Part shown: one piece after another, positions 1-5,450 of the stretch
Numbering within the stretch: the stretch's first letter is position 1
How the letters are laid out: each line of letters starts with the position of its first letter
Origin: Acidobacteriota bacterium
GTDB lineage: Bacteria > Acidobacteriota > Terriglobia > Acidiferrales > UBA7541
NCBI GenBank assembly: GCA_003153585.1
Contig: PLZZ01000095.1
Location: forward strand, 1,344-6,793
Length of the DNA: 5,450 bases
Reading direction: 5' to 3'
Program-made: the position numbers and the translations under genes
Notes under the pieces: model-generated
Seen by the model: only the letters and a program-made list of their open reading frames with translations
Databases searched by the model: none
Told to the model about the DNA's origin: nothing

Positions 1-590
1 GAAAATCCCGGGAAATGCATCACTTTGTTTTCGTCCATGTTGCGGTAGCGCGCTTGATCGGGCCAGCGCGAGGCCCAGCCGGTGCGAATCATCACAACCG
101 CGCCGGATGGAATGCGTCCATGCGCAGCCTCCCATTTTTCGACGCGCGCCGTGCTCAGGCGGTAGTCCGGATCTTTGCTCGTTTCCTCGCGCACATCAAT
201 CACCACGGCCGGGCCGAAGAAATGTGCCACAGGAATTTGATCCAGCGTAAATTTTCCCGGAGGAAAGTGCGCCGGCGCGTCCATATGCGTGCCGTAGTGT
301 TCCAGCATCCAGAAACTGCGAGCCAGGTAACCATCTTTTTCCGGGGTGGCGACAATTTGCGCTTCGAACGTTTTCTCGTCGCCGGGCCAAGCCGGCAATT
401 TACCGTTGATCGCATACGTCATGTCTACAATACGGGTTGAACCGGTTGTGGCGCCGCGCAATAAATCTTCGGGCCCGGCTGTTTTGTTTTTCTGGCCAAA
501 AGTTTGCGGGGCTGTCGCGTGCAACATGATCGCCAGAGGAAAAGCAGCAGCCAACGATAAGATGAATGAAATGAACTTTCCTTTTCGCAT
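1..590 (-). CDS. Exported cyclase-family (kynurenine formamidase-like) metal hydrolase, 3' end beyond window
   Basis: Reading the minus strand from the ATG at 590 gives 196 codons open to the window edge, so the C-terminus is missing. The N-terminus looks like a Sec signal peptide: a basic start (MRKGK), then a hydrophobic Ala/Leu-rich stretch to about residue 23 and a possible cleavage site near residues 24-33, so the enzyme probably acts outside the cytoplasm. Residues 98-108 read HYGTHMDAPAH, the HxGTHxDxPxH metal-binding signature of the cyclase/kynurenine formamidase family, with H98, H102, D104 and H108 as likely ligands. A second family-like stretch, MHFPGF, lies at the truncated end. 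Family members hydrolyse amides such as N-formylkynurenine or cyclise polyketides; the substrate here cannot be told, and no tryptophan-degradation gene is nearby. An AGGAGGG Shine-Dalgarno at 604-598, 7 nt before the ATG, fixes the start. It lies 63 bp downstream of the EVE gene on the same strand. Confidence 0.88.
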   Translation of the reverse strand, partial: MRKGKFISFILSLAAAFPLAIMLHATAPQTFGQKNKTAGPEDLLRGATTGSTRIVDMTYAINGKLPAWPGDEKTFEAQIVATPEKDGYLARSFWMLEHYGTHMDAPAHFPPGKFTLDQIPVAHFFGPAVVIDVREETSKDPDYRLSTARVEKWEAAHGRIPSGAVVMIRTGWASRWPDQARYRNMDENKVMHFPGF

Positions 591-597
591 TGGAAAA

Positions 598-604
598 CCC
601 TCCT
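598..604 (-). promoter_or_regulatory. Strong Shine-Dalgarno of the cyclase-family gene
   Basis: The minus strand reads AGGAGGG seven bases before the ATG at 590. This is a near-perfect ribosome binding site; it supports that start and therefore the signal-peptide-like N-terminus. Confidence 0.8.
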
Positions 605-653
605 GTGGAAGCGGAAGCTAATCCGAAGCTTCTTCGAAGCGCCGCGTATCGCG

Positions 654-1112
654 TCAGGGCAAAGGAATGCCGGGGGAAGCCACGATGCCGGCCATGCGCA
701 GGATCTCGGCATATTCTTCGTCGGTGAGCGGGCAGATAGTGAGGCGCGTATTCTTCAGAAATTTTATTTTGCGCAGCAAACGATTTTCGCGCAGCTCAAC
801 CAGCGTCACTTGGCGAGGCAGCCGCTCGATCGCGCGCAAATCCATCACCATCTTTTTCGAATCGTGATCGTGCGGGTCGGGATAGGGATCGCGGCTCACT
901 TCCGCCAGCGCGTACACCGCATGCTCCGCCTTGCCGTGGTAGCAAAGCGCGCGGTCGCCTCGCTGAACCTGCTTTAGTTGGCGCAGCGCGTCAGGGCGGT
1001 TCCCGGCGTGCCGCCACATTTCCTTGCCCTTCACGAAGAGAGTATCCCAGTGATAAACGCGAGGGTCTACGGCGAGCAGCCAGCGTTTTGGTTTGGAGGG
1101 AGGTTGTGTCAT
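654..1112 (-). CDS. EVE domain-containing protein (PUA-like fold)
   Basis: A 152-residue protein, about the usual length for a stand-alone EVE-domain protein. Family-like features are the opening strand RWLLAVDP (10-17), HWDTLF (21-26), and RGDRALCYHG (51-60), matching the GDxxxxYH segment of EVE proteins. AVYALAEVSRDPYPDP (65-80) is the typical strand and Pro-rich turn, and LTDEEYAEILRMAG (129-142) is the C-terminal helix. EVE domains belong to the PUA superfamily; family members are thought to bind modified bases in DNA or RNA, and the ligand here is unknown. The start is well constrained: an in-frame TGA (1118-1116) lies two codons upstream of the ATG, and the domain begins at about residue 10. 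No good Shine-Dalgarno is seen. It lies 114 bp behind the Rieske gene and 63 bp ahead of the cyclase gene on the same strand, with no restriction or methylase gene in view, so a role in defence is not supported. Confidence 0.88.
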   Translation of the reverse strand: MTQPPSKPKRWLLAVDPRVYHWDTLFVKGKEMWRHAGNRPDALRQLKQVQRGDRALCYHGKAEHAVYALAEVSRDPYPDPHDHDSKKMVMDLRAIERLPRQVTLVELRENRLLRKIKFLKNTRLTICPLTDEEYAEILRMAGIVASPGIPLP

Positions 1113-1226
1113 CCGTCAAAAAGTGCCGCGCGCAATATACACGGAAAGGTATGCAAAATGGATAACTTTATTGGCGGAATTTTTGGGGTAGGCACGGAAC
1201 CAGTAAAGTTGCGCCTAAGTCCAGCC

Positions 1227-1532
1227 TTAGCCTACATCTACGAAGATATCGTCGCCGCGGACTTCCACCCCATAGGTCTCACAGGCAACGGCAGGGTTGG
1301 TGACCAGCTTTCCCGTGGTGACGTCGTACTGCCACCCGTGCCACGGGCAAGTGACGATCTGCCCGTGAAGCTCGCCCTGGCCCAATGGCCCTCCACGATG
1401 GAGGCATAAGTTATTGATGGCAAACAGCTTACCGTCAACGTTGGCTAGAGCAAAGGTCTTCCCGTCAATCTGAAACTCGCGAATCATTCCGGGTGGGACC
1501 TCGTCCTTCTTCGCTGTGCGCAGAAACGCCAT
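1227..1532 (-). CDS. Small Rieske [2Fe-2S] ferredoxin
   Basis: A 101-residue soluble protein made of one Rieske domain. The cluster motifs are CLH at 43-45 and CPWH at 62-65, so C43, H45, C62 and H65 are the expected [2Fe-2S] ligands, with 16 residues between H45 and C62. The extra cysteines that form the disulfide in high-potential bc1-type Rieske proteins are absent (CLHRG and CPWHG instead of CTHLGC and CPCHG). This points to a low-potential ferredoxin of the dioxygenase-ferredoxin or NirD-like type. There is no signal peptide or membrane segment, so it should be cytoplasmic. It starts 20 bp after the nuoB stop with an AGAGGG Shine-Dalgarno at 1545-1540, 7 nt before the ATG, which indicates one transcript with nuoB. 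It could shuttle electrons to or from that enzyme, but no oxygenase or nitrite reductase large subunit is nearby and the partner is unknown. Confidence 0.93.
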   Translation of the reverse strand: MAFLRTAKKDEVPPGMIREFQIDGKTFALANVDGKLFAINNLCLHRGGPLGQGELHGQIVTCPWHGWQYDVTTGKLVTNPAVACETYGVEVRGDDIFVDVG

Positions 1533-1552
1533 TGGTTGGCCCTCTAGTGGAT

Positions 1553-2113
1553 TTAGCGCGGTTGCGGCGACTGGGCAACCATCACGCCGCTCTTGAATTC
1601 CTCGACCATCTCAGGCTGCAAACGGACTTCCGTAGGCCGCTTGGCCAGCGACATCAGGTCAATCTTGTCCTGGAGCTTCAGGAGCGCGTAGAACAGGGCC
1701 TCAGGCCTCGGCGGGCAGCCAATCACGTACACGTCCACCGGAACGATGCGGTCCACGCCCTGGAGCACCGAGTACACGTTGAACGGGCCGCCTACGCTCG
1801 AACACGCGCCCATCGAGATGCACCACTTCGGCTCGGGCATCTGCTCCCACACGCGCTTCAGCACCGGCGACATTTTCAGCGTCACCGTGCCGGCTACGAT
1901 CATCAAGTCTGCCTGCCGCGGCGACGGCCTGAAGACCTCCGCGCCGAATCGCGCAATGTCAAAGCGCGAGGTAGTCGAAGCAATCATTTCGATGGCGCAG
2001 CACGCCAGGCCAAACGTCAGCGGCCAAATCGCGCTCTTGCGCGCCCAATTGAAAACGTAATCCACCGTCGAAAGGACGTAGCTGCGTTCAAACCGATTGT
2101 CTATAACTCCCAT
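1553..2113 (-). CDS. nuoB: NADH-quinone oxidoreductase subunit B (NuoB)
   Basis: A full-length 186-residue NuoB, the peripheral-arm subunit of respiratory complex I that holds iron-sulfur cluster N2, the last cluster before quinone. The conserved core is clear: [10 protein letters not shown] (34-43), [22 protein letters not shown] (56-77), [11 protein letters not shown] (101-111) and [14 protein letters not shown] (127-140). The four N2 ligands are C38, C39, C104 and C133, a constant 25-residue offset from C63, C64, C129 and C158 of E. coli NuoB as I recall them, so there is no internal gain or loss. The N-terminus is shorter than the E. coli one, as in many phyla. A TGAGG lies 12 nt before the ATG, a somewhat long spacing, and a strong promoter lies further upstream. 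Unusually, nuoA is not upstream and nuoC/nuoD are not downstream; the next gene is a Rieske ferredoxin. It may supply the only complex I of the cell from a scattered locus, or be a second copy. Confidence 0.96.
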   Translation of the reverse strand: MGVIDNRFERSYVLSTVDYVFNWARKSAIWPLTFGLACCAIEMIASTTSRFDIARFGAEVFRPSPRQADLMIVAGTVTLKMSPVLKRVWEQMPEPKWCISMGACSSVGGPFNVYSVLQGVDRIVPVDVYVIGCPPRPEALFYALLKLQDKIDLMSLAKRPTEVRLQPEMVEEFKSGVMVAQSPQPR

Positions 2114-2140
2114 GCGCCTATTCTACCTCACGACTCTCTC

Positions 2141-2153
2141 TTGCAAAGACGCG
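2141..2153. repeat. Direct repeat copy 1, TTGCAAAGACGCG, at the predicted nuoB transcription start
   Basis: This 13-bp word is repeated exactly at 2271-2283, 130 bp away in the same orientation. With one single-base gap the likeness extends into the pyrimidine-rich flank on the left. This copy begins one base after the -10 box and covers the predicted start site, where a repressor could bind. It holds the palindromic core TTGCAA. Confidence 0.6.
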
Positions 2154-2154
2154 A

Positions 2155-2183
2155 AGTATATCCGCGCAACTCCGCACAGTCAA
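2155..2183 (-). promoter_or_regulatory. Predicted sigma70-type promoter of the nuoB-Rieske operon
   Basis: The minus strand has TTGACT (-35, 2183-2178), a spacer of exactly 17 bp, then TATACT (-10, 2160-2155). Each hexamer differs from consensus at one base. The predicted transcription start is near 2148, giving a leader of about 35 nt before the nuoB ATG at 2113. This is the best promoter match found in the window; it is predicted from sequence alone. Confidence 0.72.
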
Positions 2184-2268
2184 ACCGAGACACGCTGTCA
2201 TCCTACCGCGCAAATCACTAGCGATTCTTCCACAATCTCCCACGTTACCAGTTGAGTAAAACCTTTCT

Positions 2269-2283
2269 CTTTGCAAAGACGCG
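2269..2283. repeat. Direct repeat copy 2, with the 10-bp palindrome CTTTGCAAAG
   Basis: The second exact copy of TTGCAAAGACGCG is at 2271-2283. Together with the two bases to its left it makes the perfect palindrome CTTTGCAAAG (2269-2278). Copy 1 has lost one T of this palindrome. The copy sits near the middle of the divergent region, so it could act on either gene. The function is unknown. Confidence 0.6.
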
Positions 2284-2373
2284 CCTGTGTCCTGCTCGCA
2301 TTGCTCTGTTACTCTTGCGGTTGAACCGAAGTCGTAGTCACGCGCGTATCCGGTCGCGGCGGTTTTGATGTAG

Positions 2374-2393
2374 CTCGGGTCTTTAGACCCGAG
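2374..2393. repeat. Perfect inverted repeat (hairpin) just before the AAA+ ATPase start
   Basis: The sequence CTCGGGTCTTTAGACCCGAG has 8-bp arms (2374-2381 and 2386-2393) around TTTA, whose outer bases could form a ninth pair. It ends 15 nt before the ATG at 2409. There is no T-run after it and it precedes a gene, so it is not a usual intrinsic terminator for either neighbour. It may be a dispersed palindromic repeat, a protein binding site, or an mRNA hairpin that hides the GAGG at 2391-2394. Confidence 0.75.
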
Positions 2394-2408
2394 GCCTTGG
2401 GACGCCCG

Positions 2409-3911
2409 ATGCCCTCAACCTCTGATTACAAGACCAAACAAGACGAGCTGCAAATCCTCATCAATTCGCGCACTCCTATCATCACCGTCGAAACCAGCGA
2501 AGAAGACAGGCTCGAAAAACTCCTGCTGGCCGTAGCAACGCAAATGGCCGTCCCGTTCTACACTTGGAGCGTCACCACCGGCCTGAAAAAATTTACCGGT
2601 GCCGCGCTATACAACTCCGACGAGCCTGAAAAGGCGCTTGCAAACATCGCCACCATCACCGGCGACGCGATTTTCCTGCTCAAGGATTTTGCGCGCTATT
2701 GCGAAAACGACCACATCAGCCGCCGCCTTCGCGACTTGGCCGCTAATTTTTGTACTGCCCGCCGGTCGATCGTCATTTCCGCCGCTTCGTTGGCATTGCC
2801 TCCGGAGTTGAAGTGCGAGTCCGCGGCTTTTCAGTTTGGCCTGCCCGGCACGGACGAAATGCTCGGCGTCATAAACCAAGTCCTGGTGGAAGCCAACCGG
2901 GAGTTGCGCGTTTCGGTCAGCCTCGACGCCAATGATATTTCGCAACTGGCGCGAAATCTGTTGGGCTTGACCCAAGACGAAGCCGCGCGCACGCTCCGCA
3001 AATGCCTGCTCGCGCACGGAAAGGCGGACGCGGAATTGCTTTCGGCGGTACTCGACGCTAAGAACGCCATTTTACGCTCCGATGGACTGCTCGAAACCGT
3101 ACGGCGCGATTCATCATTTACCGATGTCGCCGGCTTGAAACATCTGCGCGAATGGGTCGATAAGCGACGCAGCGCTTTGACAACCGAAGGGCGCCGGTTC
3201 GGACTTGTTCCGCCCAAAGGCGTTCTGATCACTGGCGTGCAGGGATGCGGGAAAAGCCTCGCGGCGCGCGCCATCGCTGGAGAATGGGGCATCGAACTGG
3301 CCCGATTAGACGCTGGACGTCTCTACGACAAATACGTTGGCGAGAGCGAAAAGCGCCTGCGCAACACGCTGGAGCTTGCACAGGAACTCGCGCCCGTCGT
3401 GCTGTGGATCGACGAGATAGAAAAAGCCTTCGCTTCAGCCGGAACCAGCGGCGACGCCGACGCGGGTTTGTCGCAACGTCTGCTCGCCACTTTTCTCACC
3501 TGGATGCAGGAACGCGAGCCCGGCGTGTTCCTGGCCGCCACTTCGAACAACATCACCGCGCTTCCTCCCGAAATGCTGCGCAAAGGCCGCTTCGACGAAA
3601 TTTTCTTTGTCGATCTCCCTACCGCAGATGTGCGCGCAGCCCTGTTTGCCCTGTACCTTAAGAAAAACTCGCGGAACCCAGCACTCTTTGACTTGCCGAA
3701 GCTCGCTGCCGCGACCGAAGGTTTTTCAGGAGCCGAGATCGAACAGGCGGTCGCCGCAGGTCTGTACACCGCGTTCGACCGAAAACAGCAGCTCTCGACC
3801 GAGATCTTGTTGGCGGAAGCTAAAGGCACTCAGCCTCTCAGCGTCACTCGCGCTGAAGATGTCGAGGCCATCAGAGATTGGGCCAAATCCCGCGCGGTTC
3901 CCGCGGACTGA
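2409..3911 (+). CDS. Ycf46-like AAA+ ATPase
   Basis: A 500-residue protein from the ATG at 2409. An in-frame TTG at 2397 would add four residues (MGRP) and cannot be excluded; neither has a well-spaced Shine-Dalgarno. The N-terminal part (about 1-230) matches the Ycf46 N-terminal region, with an ELQILINSRTPIITVET opening, AIFLLKDF (87-94) and RSIVISA (119-125), which resembles a decayed P-loop domain. The C-terminal AAA+ module has Walker A GVQGCGKS (276-283), a pore-loop-like KYVGES (308-313), Walker B VVLWIDE (330-336), a sensor-1 Asn in ATSNN (377-381) and RKGRFDE (391-397) with likely Arg fingers. The lid contains GFSGAEIEQ (438-446). All catalytic residues appear intact, so it should hydrolyse ATP, probably as a hexamer in the cytoplasm. 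Cyanobacterial and plastid relatives are linked to photosynthesis control; the role in non-phototrophs is unclear. It is transcribed alone: divergent from nuoB and convergent with the phosphatase gene. Confidence 0.93.
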   Translation: MPSTSDYKTKQDELQILINSRTPIITVETSEEDRLEKLLLAVATQMAVPFYTWSVTTGLKKFTGAALYNSDEPEKALANIATITGDAIFLLKDFARYCENDHISRRLRDLAANFCTARRSIVISAASLALPPELKCESAAFQFGLPGTDEMLGVINQVLVEANRELRVSVSLDANDISQLARNLLGLTQDEAARTLRKCLLAHGKADAELLSAVLDAKNAILRSDGLLETVRRDSSFTDVAGLKHLREWVDKRRSALTTEGRRFGLVPPKGVLITGVQGCGKSLAARAIAGEWGIELARLDAGRLYDKYVGESEKRLRNTLELAQELAPVVLWIDEIEKAFASAGTSGDADAGLSQRLLATFLTWMQEREPGVFLAATSNNITALPPEMLRKGRFDEIFFVDLPTADVRAALFALYLKKNSRNPALFDLPKLAAATEGFSGAEIEQAVAAGLYTAFDRKQQLSTEILLAEAKGTQPLSVTRAEDVEAIRDWAKSRAVPAD

Positions 3912-3940
3912 GCGGAAGGCTGGACGAATCTGTTTCCACT

Positions 3941-5089
3941 TTATGGGACTTCGATCAGGACGAGCGACATGTCGTCGGCGGCCGGGCCACTGCGCCAGGC
4001 TTCGATTCGATTCAGGATCTGGCTCTTCATTTCAGGCAGCGGCAACTTCGAAGCCTCCCGGACCATTTCACTGAAGCCGTCGACGCCGAGCATATCTCTG
4101 TGCTTGTTGAAAGTTTCGGTGAAACCGTCGGTGTAAATCACCACGCGATCGCCTGGTCGCACCGAAATCTCTATCGCCGCTTCGTTGTCCACGGCGTCAT
4201 CCAGCAAGCCGAGGACTGCGCTGCGCGATTCAAGCAGCCGCGGCGTCTCTCCCGGCTGAACGATCATCGCGGGCGGATGGCCGGCGCCGGCGAATTCCAG
4301 GCTGCGGTCTTCGTAATTCAGGCGCGCGGCCACCATGGTGAAGAAGAACACTGAGCTGCCGAGATTCCCTTTCACGAACGTATTGAGGTGTTTCATCATC
4401 GCGCCGAGTCCGATGCCGCGCTCTATTTGAGACATGGTCTCGGTGTAAATACGGTTTGCGACGAGCGCTGAACCGATGCCATGCCCCGAGACGTCGCAGA
4501 CCATCAGGCTGAGCTCGCCTCCGCGCGGCGCAACCAGCCCAAAATCTCCGCCAATCGTGCGCACCGGTTGATAAAACGTCTCGACAGAGACTTTGCCCCA
4601 GGTCAATCGGCTGGGCGCGAGACTCTGCTGTACGCGCGCCGCGAGCAATAAATCTTCCTCAATCTCTCGATGGCGCTGTTCGAGCTCGGCATTGGCTTCG
4701 CGTAGGGCATTTTCGGCCCGCTTCTGTTCCGTGATATCCGTGGTGGTGATCACCGCAAACTTGTTGCCATCGGGATCTTCGATTCGCTGCGCAGTTATCA
4801 GCACCGGCAATTTTTCGCCGCCTTTTTGCGGCAGGAAAAACTCATGCTGGCTGTGCCCTTCCGCCTGTCTTTTCTCGATGCGCTTCTCCAGCACGGCGGC
4901 ATCTTCGGGTGCATACAATTCGGTGACCGGGCGCCCCAGAAGCTCTTCCGCCGGAAGGCCCATCATCTTCAGGAAAAGTCGGTTTGCGAAGACGATTCGG
5001 TTGCGATCGTCATTGATGATTACGCCCTGGTTCAAAGTCTCCAGAACGCATTTCATTTCGTCGATCCACTTATGCTGCGAGTCGTTCAA
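3941..5089 (-). CDS. PAS domain plus PP2C/SpoIIE-type serine/threonine phosphatase (RsbU-like)
   Basis: A 382-residue cytoplasmic signalling protein with no membrane segment. Residues about 10-120 form a PAS sensor domain (VLETLNQGVIINDDRNRIVFANRLF, then ending in VITTTDITEQKRAE). Residues about 120-160 are a charged coiled-coil linker leading to AARVQQSLAP, the typical lead-in to RsbU-type phosphatases. The phosphatase domain (about 165-382) has metal-binding acidic residues in GGDF (180-183), VCDVSGHG (197-204), YTDGFTE (319-325) and ADDMS (371-375), plus AGHPP (269-273). The GGDF here belongs to the phosphatase fold and is not a diguanylate cyclase. Such enzymes dephosphorylate anti-anti-sigma proteins in partner-switching pathways; no RsbV or RsbW partner is in the window, so the target is unknown. 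The start is TTG, supported by GGAG six bases upstream; the first ATG (residue 12) would trim only the edge of the PAS domain. It converges on the ATPase gene with a 29-bp gap. Confidence 0.94.
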   Translation of the reverse strand: MNDSQHKWIDEMKCVLETLNQGVIINDDRNRIVFANRLFLKMMGLPAEELLGRPVTELYAPEDAAVLEKRIEKRQAEGHSQHEFFLPQKGGEKLPVLITAQRIEDPDGNKFAVITTTDITEQKRAENALREANAELEQRHREIEEDLLLAARVQQSLAPSRLTWGKVSVETFYQPVRTIGGDFGLVAPRGGELSLMVCDVSGHGIGSALVANRIYTETMSQIERGIGLGAMMKHLNTFVKGNLGSSVFFFTMVAARLNYEDRSLEFAGAGHPPAMIVQPGETPRLLESRSAVLGLLDDAVDNEAAIEISVRPGDRVVIYTDGFTETFNKHRDMLGVDGFSEMVREASKLPLPEMKSQILNRIEAWRSGPAADDMSLVLIEVP

Positions 5090-5095
5090 AGCATT

Positions 5096-5099
5096 CTCC
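5096..5099 (-). promoter_or_regulatory. Shine-Dalgarno that selects the TTG start of the phosphatase gene
   Basis: GGAG on the minus strand, six bases before TTG (5089-5087). The only nearby ATG (5094-5092) is out of frame and reads ATG-CTT-TGA, ending inside the TTG codon region, so it cannot start the gene. This favours TTG as the true start. Confidence 0.6.
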
Positions 5100-5213
5100 G
5101 TGCCGCGCGGGTTCTGACTAATCTCGCTGCACTATTCGATGCAAACATACCGCGCCTCGCTCCAAGTTTATTGGCGGCTGACACATCAAATAGGCTCAGC
5201 GCCCGGCCAAGAC

Positions 5214-5450
5214 TCACTTTGTGCCGTAAATCAGGAGGGCGCCGATGGCACGGAAAGCGGCCAGCTCTTTTGCGTCGCGGAACCAGCGGCCGGTGTAAAC
5301 GTCAGGGGTGGGTGTGGGATCTGGGAGCAGACGATGGCCGACATTCGCGAAACCGGCGTCGCTAAACATTTTTTTCCATTCGTCGGCGGAAAGCAGATGC
5401 GTGGGGACGGCAAGTTTTTCGCCCCACTGGTGGCAATACGGGTTGTCGCG
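5214..5450 (-). CDS. C-terminal part of a probable class I SAM-dependent methyltransferase
   Basis: An open minus-strand frame enters from the right edge and ends at TGA (5216-5214), giving the last 78 residues. The segment contains WGEKLAVPTHLLSADEWKKMF, DAGFANVGHRLLPDPTPTP, YTGRWF and a closing strand AFRAIGALLIYGTK. The pattern of a substrate-facing loop, then a sexWxxxFxxAGF helix, then a final beta-strand hairpin is typical of the C-terminal end of class I methyltransferases of the UbiE/Methyltransf_11 type. The SAM-binding motif would lie outside the window, so the family is inferred and the substrate is unknown. It lies 124 bp upstream of the phosphatase gene on the same strand. I see no convincing terminator or promoter in that gap. 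Confidence 0.65.
   Translation of the reverse strand, partial: RDNPYCHQWGEKLAVPTHLLSADEWKKMFSDAGFANVGHRLLPDPTPTPDVYTGRWFRDAKELAAFRAIGALLIYGTK

Larger units (their letters stand above)
2114..2408. other. Divergent intergenic region between nuoB and the AAA+ ATPase gene
   Basis: About 295 bp with no convincing coding frame. It serves two divergent genes. On the nuoB side are a near-consensus promoter and a TTGCAAAGACGCG direct repeat (copies at 2141-2153 and 2271-2283). On the ATPase side is a perfect hairpin at 2374-2393. I could not find a convincing promoter facing the ATPase gene. Confidence 0.7.

Noticed and set aside
619..643. Short inverted repeats of GAAGC/GCTTC between the EVE and cyclase genes
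   Set aside because: Stems of about 5 bp with no T-run; too weak to call a terminator or attenuator.
654..1112. EVE-domain protein as part of a defence or modification-dependent restriction system
   Set aside because: No nuclease, helicase, methylase or McrB-like gene is next to it; the AAA+ ATPase in the window is on the other strand, more than 1 kb away, and belongs to the Ycf46 type.
1134..1139. TATATT on the minus strand as a -10 box for the EVE gene
   Set aside because: No acceptable -35 hexamer lies 15-19 bp upstream; the nearest TTGCAT is only 11 bp away, so the promoter is not supported.
1215..1230. CTAAG / CTTAG inverted repeat over the end of the Rieske gene as a terminator
   Set aside because: The stem is only 5 bp, partly A/T, and has no T-run after it.
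1493..2221. A 242-codon open frame on the plus strand opposite nuoB
   Set aside because: It lies antisense to the unmistakable nuoB, is rich in His and Arg as expected from reading GC-rich codons backwards, and shows no recognisable domain.
4540..4551. GGDF motif suggesting a diguanylate cyclase
   Set aside because: It lies at the first metal site of the SpoIIE/PP2C domain and is followed by DVSGHG and YTDGFTE; no GGDEF domain is present.
3878..5365. Several open frames of 150-180 codons on the plus strand
   Set aside because: They are antisense to the PAS-SpoIIE phosphatase (and partly the methyltransferase) and have no family resemblance or ribosome binding site that would support them.

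Overview
The window reads as ordinary chromosomal DNA of a GC-rich heterotrophic bacterium. The gene families and the wording of several proteins (the NuoB, the PAS-SpoIIE phosphatase and a Ycf46-like AAA+ ATPase) fit Acidobacteriota best. That placement is inferred from remembered family resemblance; there is no rRNA or other marker gene here. I found no rRNA, tRNA, CRISPR array, transposase or phage gene.

Layout. Positions 1-2113 hold four minus-strand genes, read right to left: nuoB (complex I subunit B), a small Rieske [2Fe-2S] ferredoxin 20 bp behind it, an EVE-domain protein after 114 bp, and an exported metal-dependent cyclase/kynurenine-formamidase-like hydrolase after 63 bp, which runs off the left edge. 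Positions 2114-2408 are a divergent intergenic region. It carries a near-consensus sigma70-type promoter facing nuoB, a direct repeat of about 13 bp (one copy at the predicted transcription start), and a perfect hairpin just before the gene on the other side. Positions 2409-3911 (plus) encode a Ycf46-like AAA+ ATPase. It converges, with a 29-bp gap, on a minus-strand PAS plus PP2C/SpoIIE phosphatase (3941-5089) that starts at TTG. The right edge (5214-5450, minus) holds the C-terminus of a probable SAM-dependent methyltransferase.

How the genes work together. The nuoB-Rieske pair is the only tight pair and is probably co-transcribed; both gene products carry iron-sulfur clusters and handle electrons. 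The EVE and cyclase genes may be read through from the same promoter, but nothing ties them functionally. The ATPase and the phosphatase are each probably single regulatory or stress-related genes. I see no clear, previously undescribed multi-gene system. The most interesting points are the nuoB-Rieske pair without nuoA or nuoC beside it, and the intergenic repeat and hairpin architecture.
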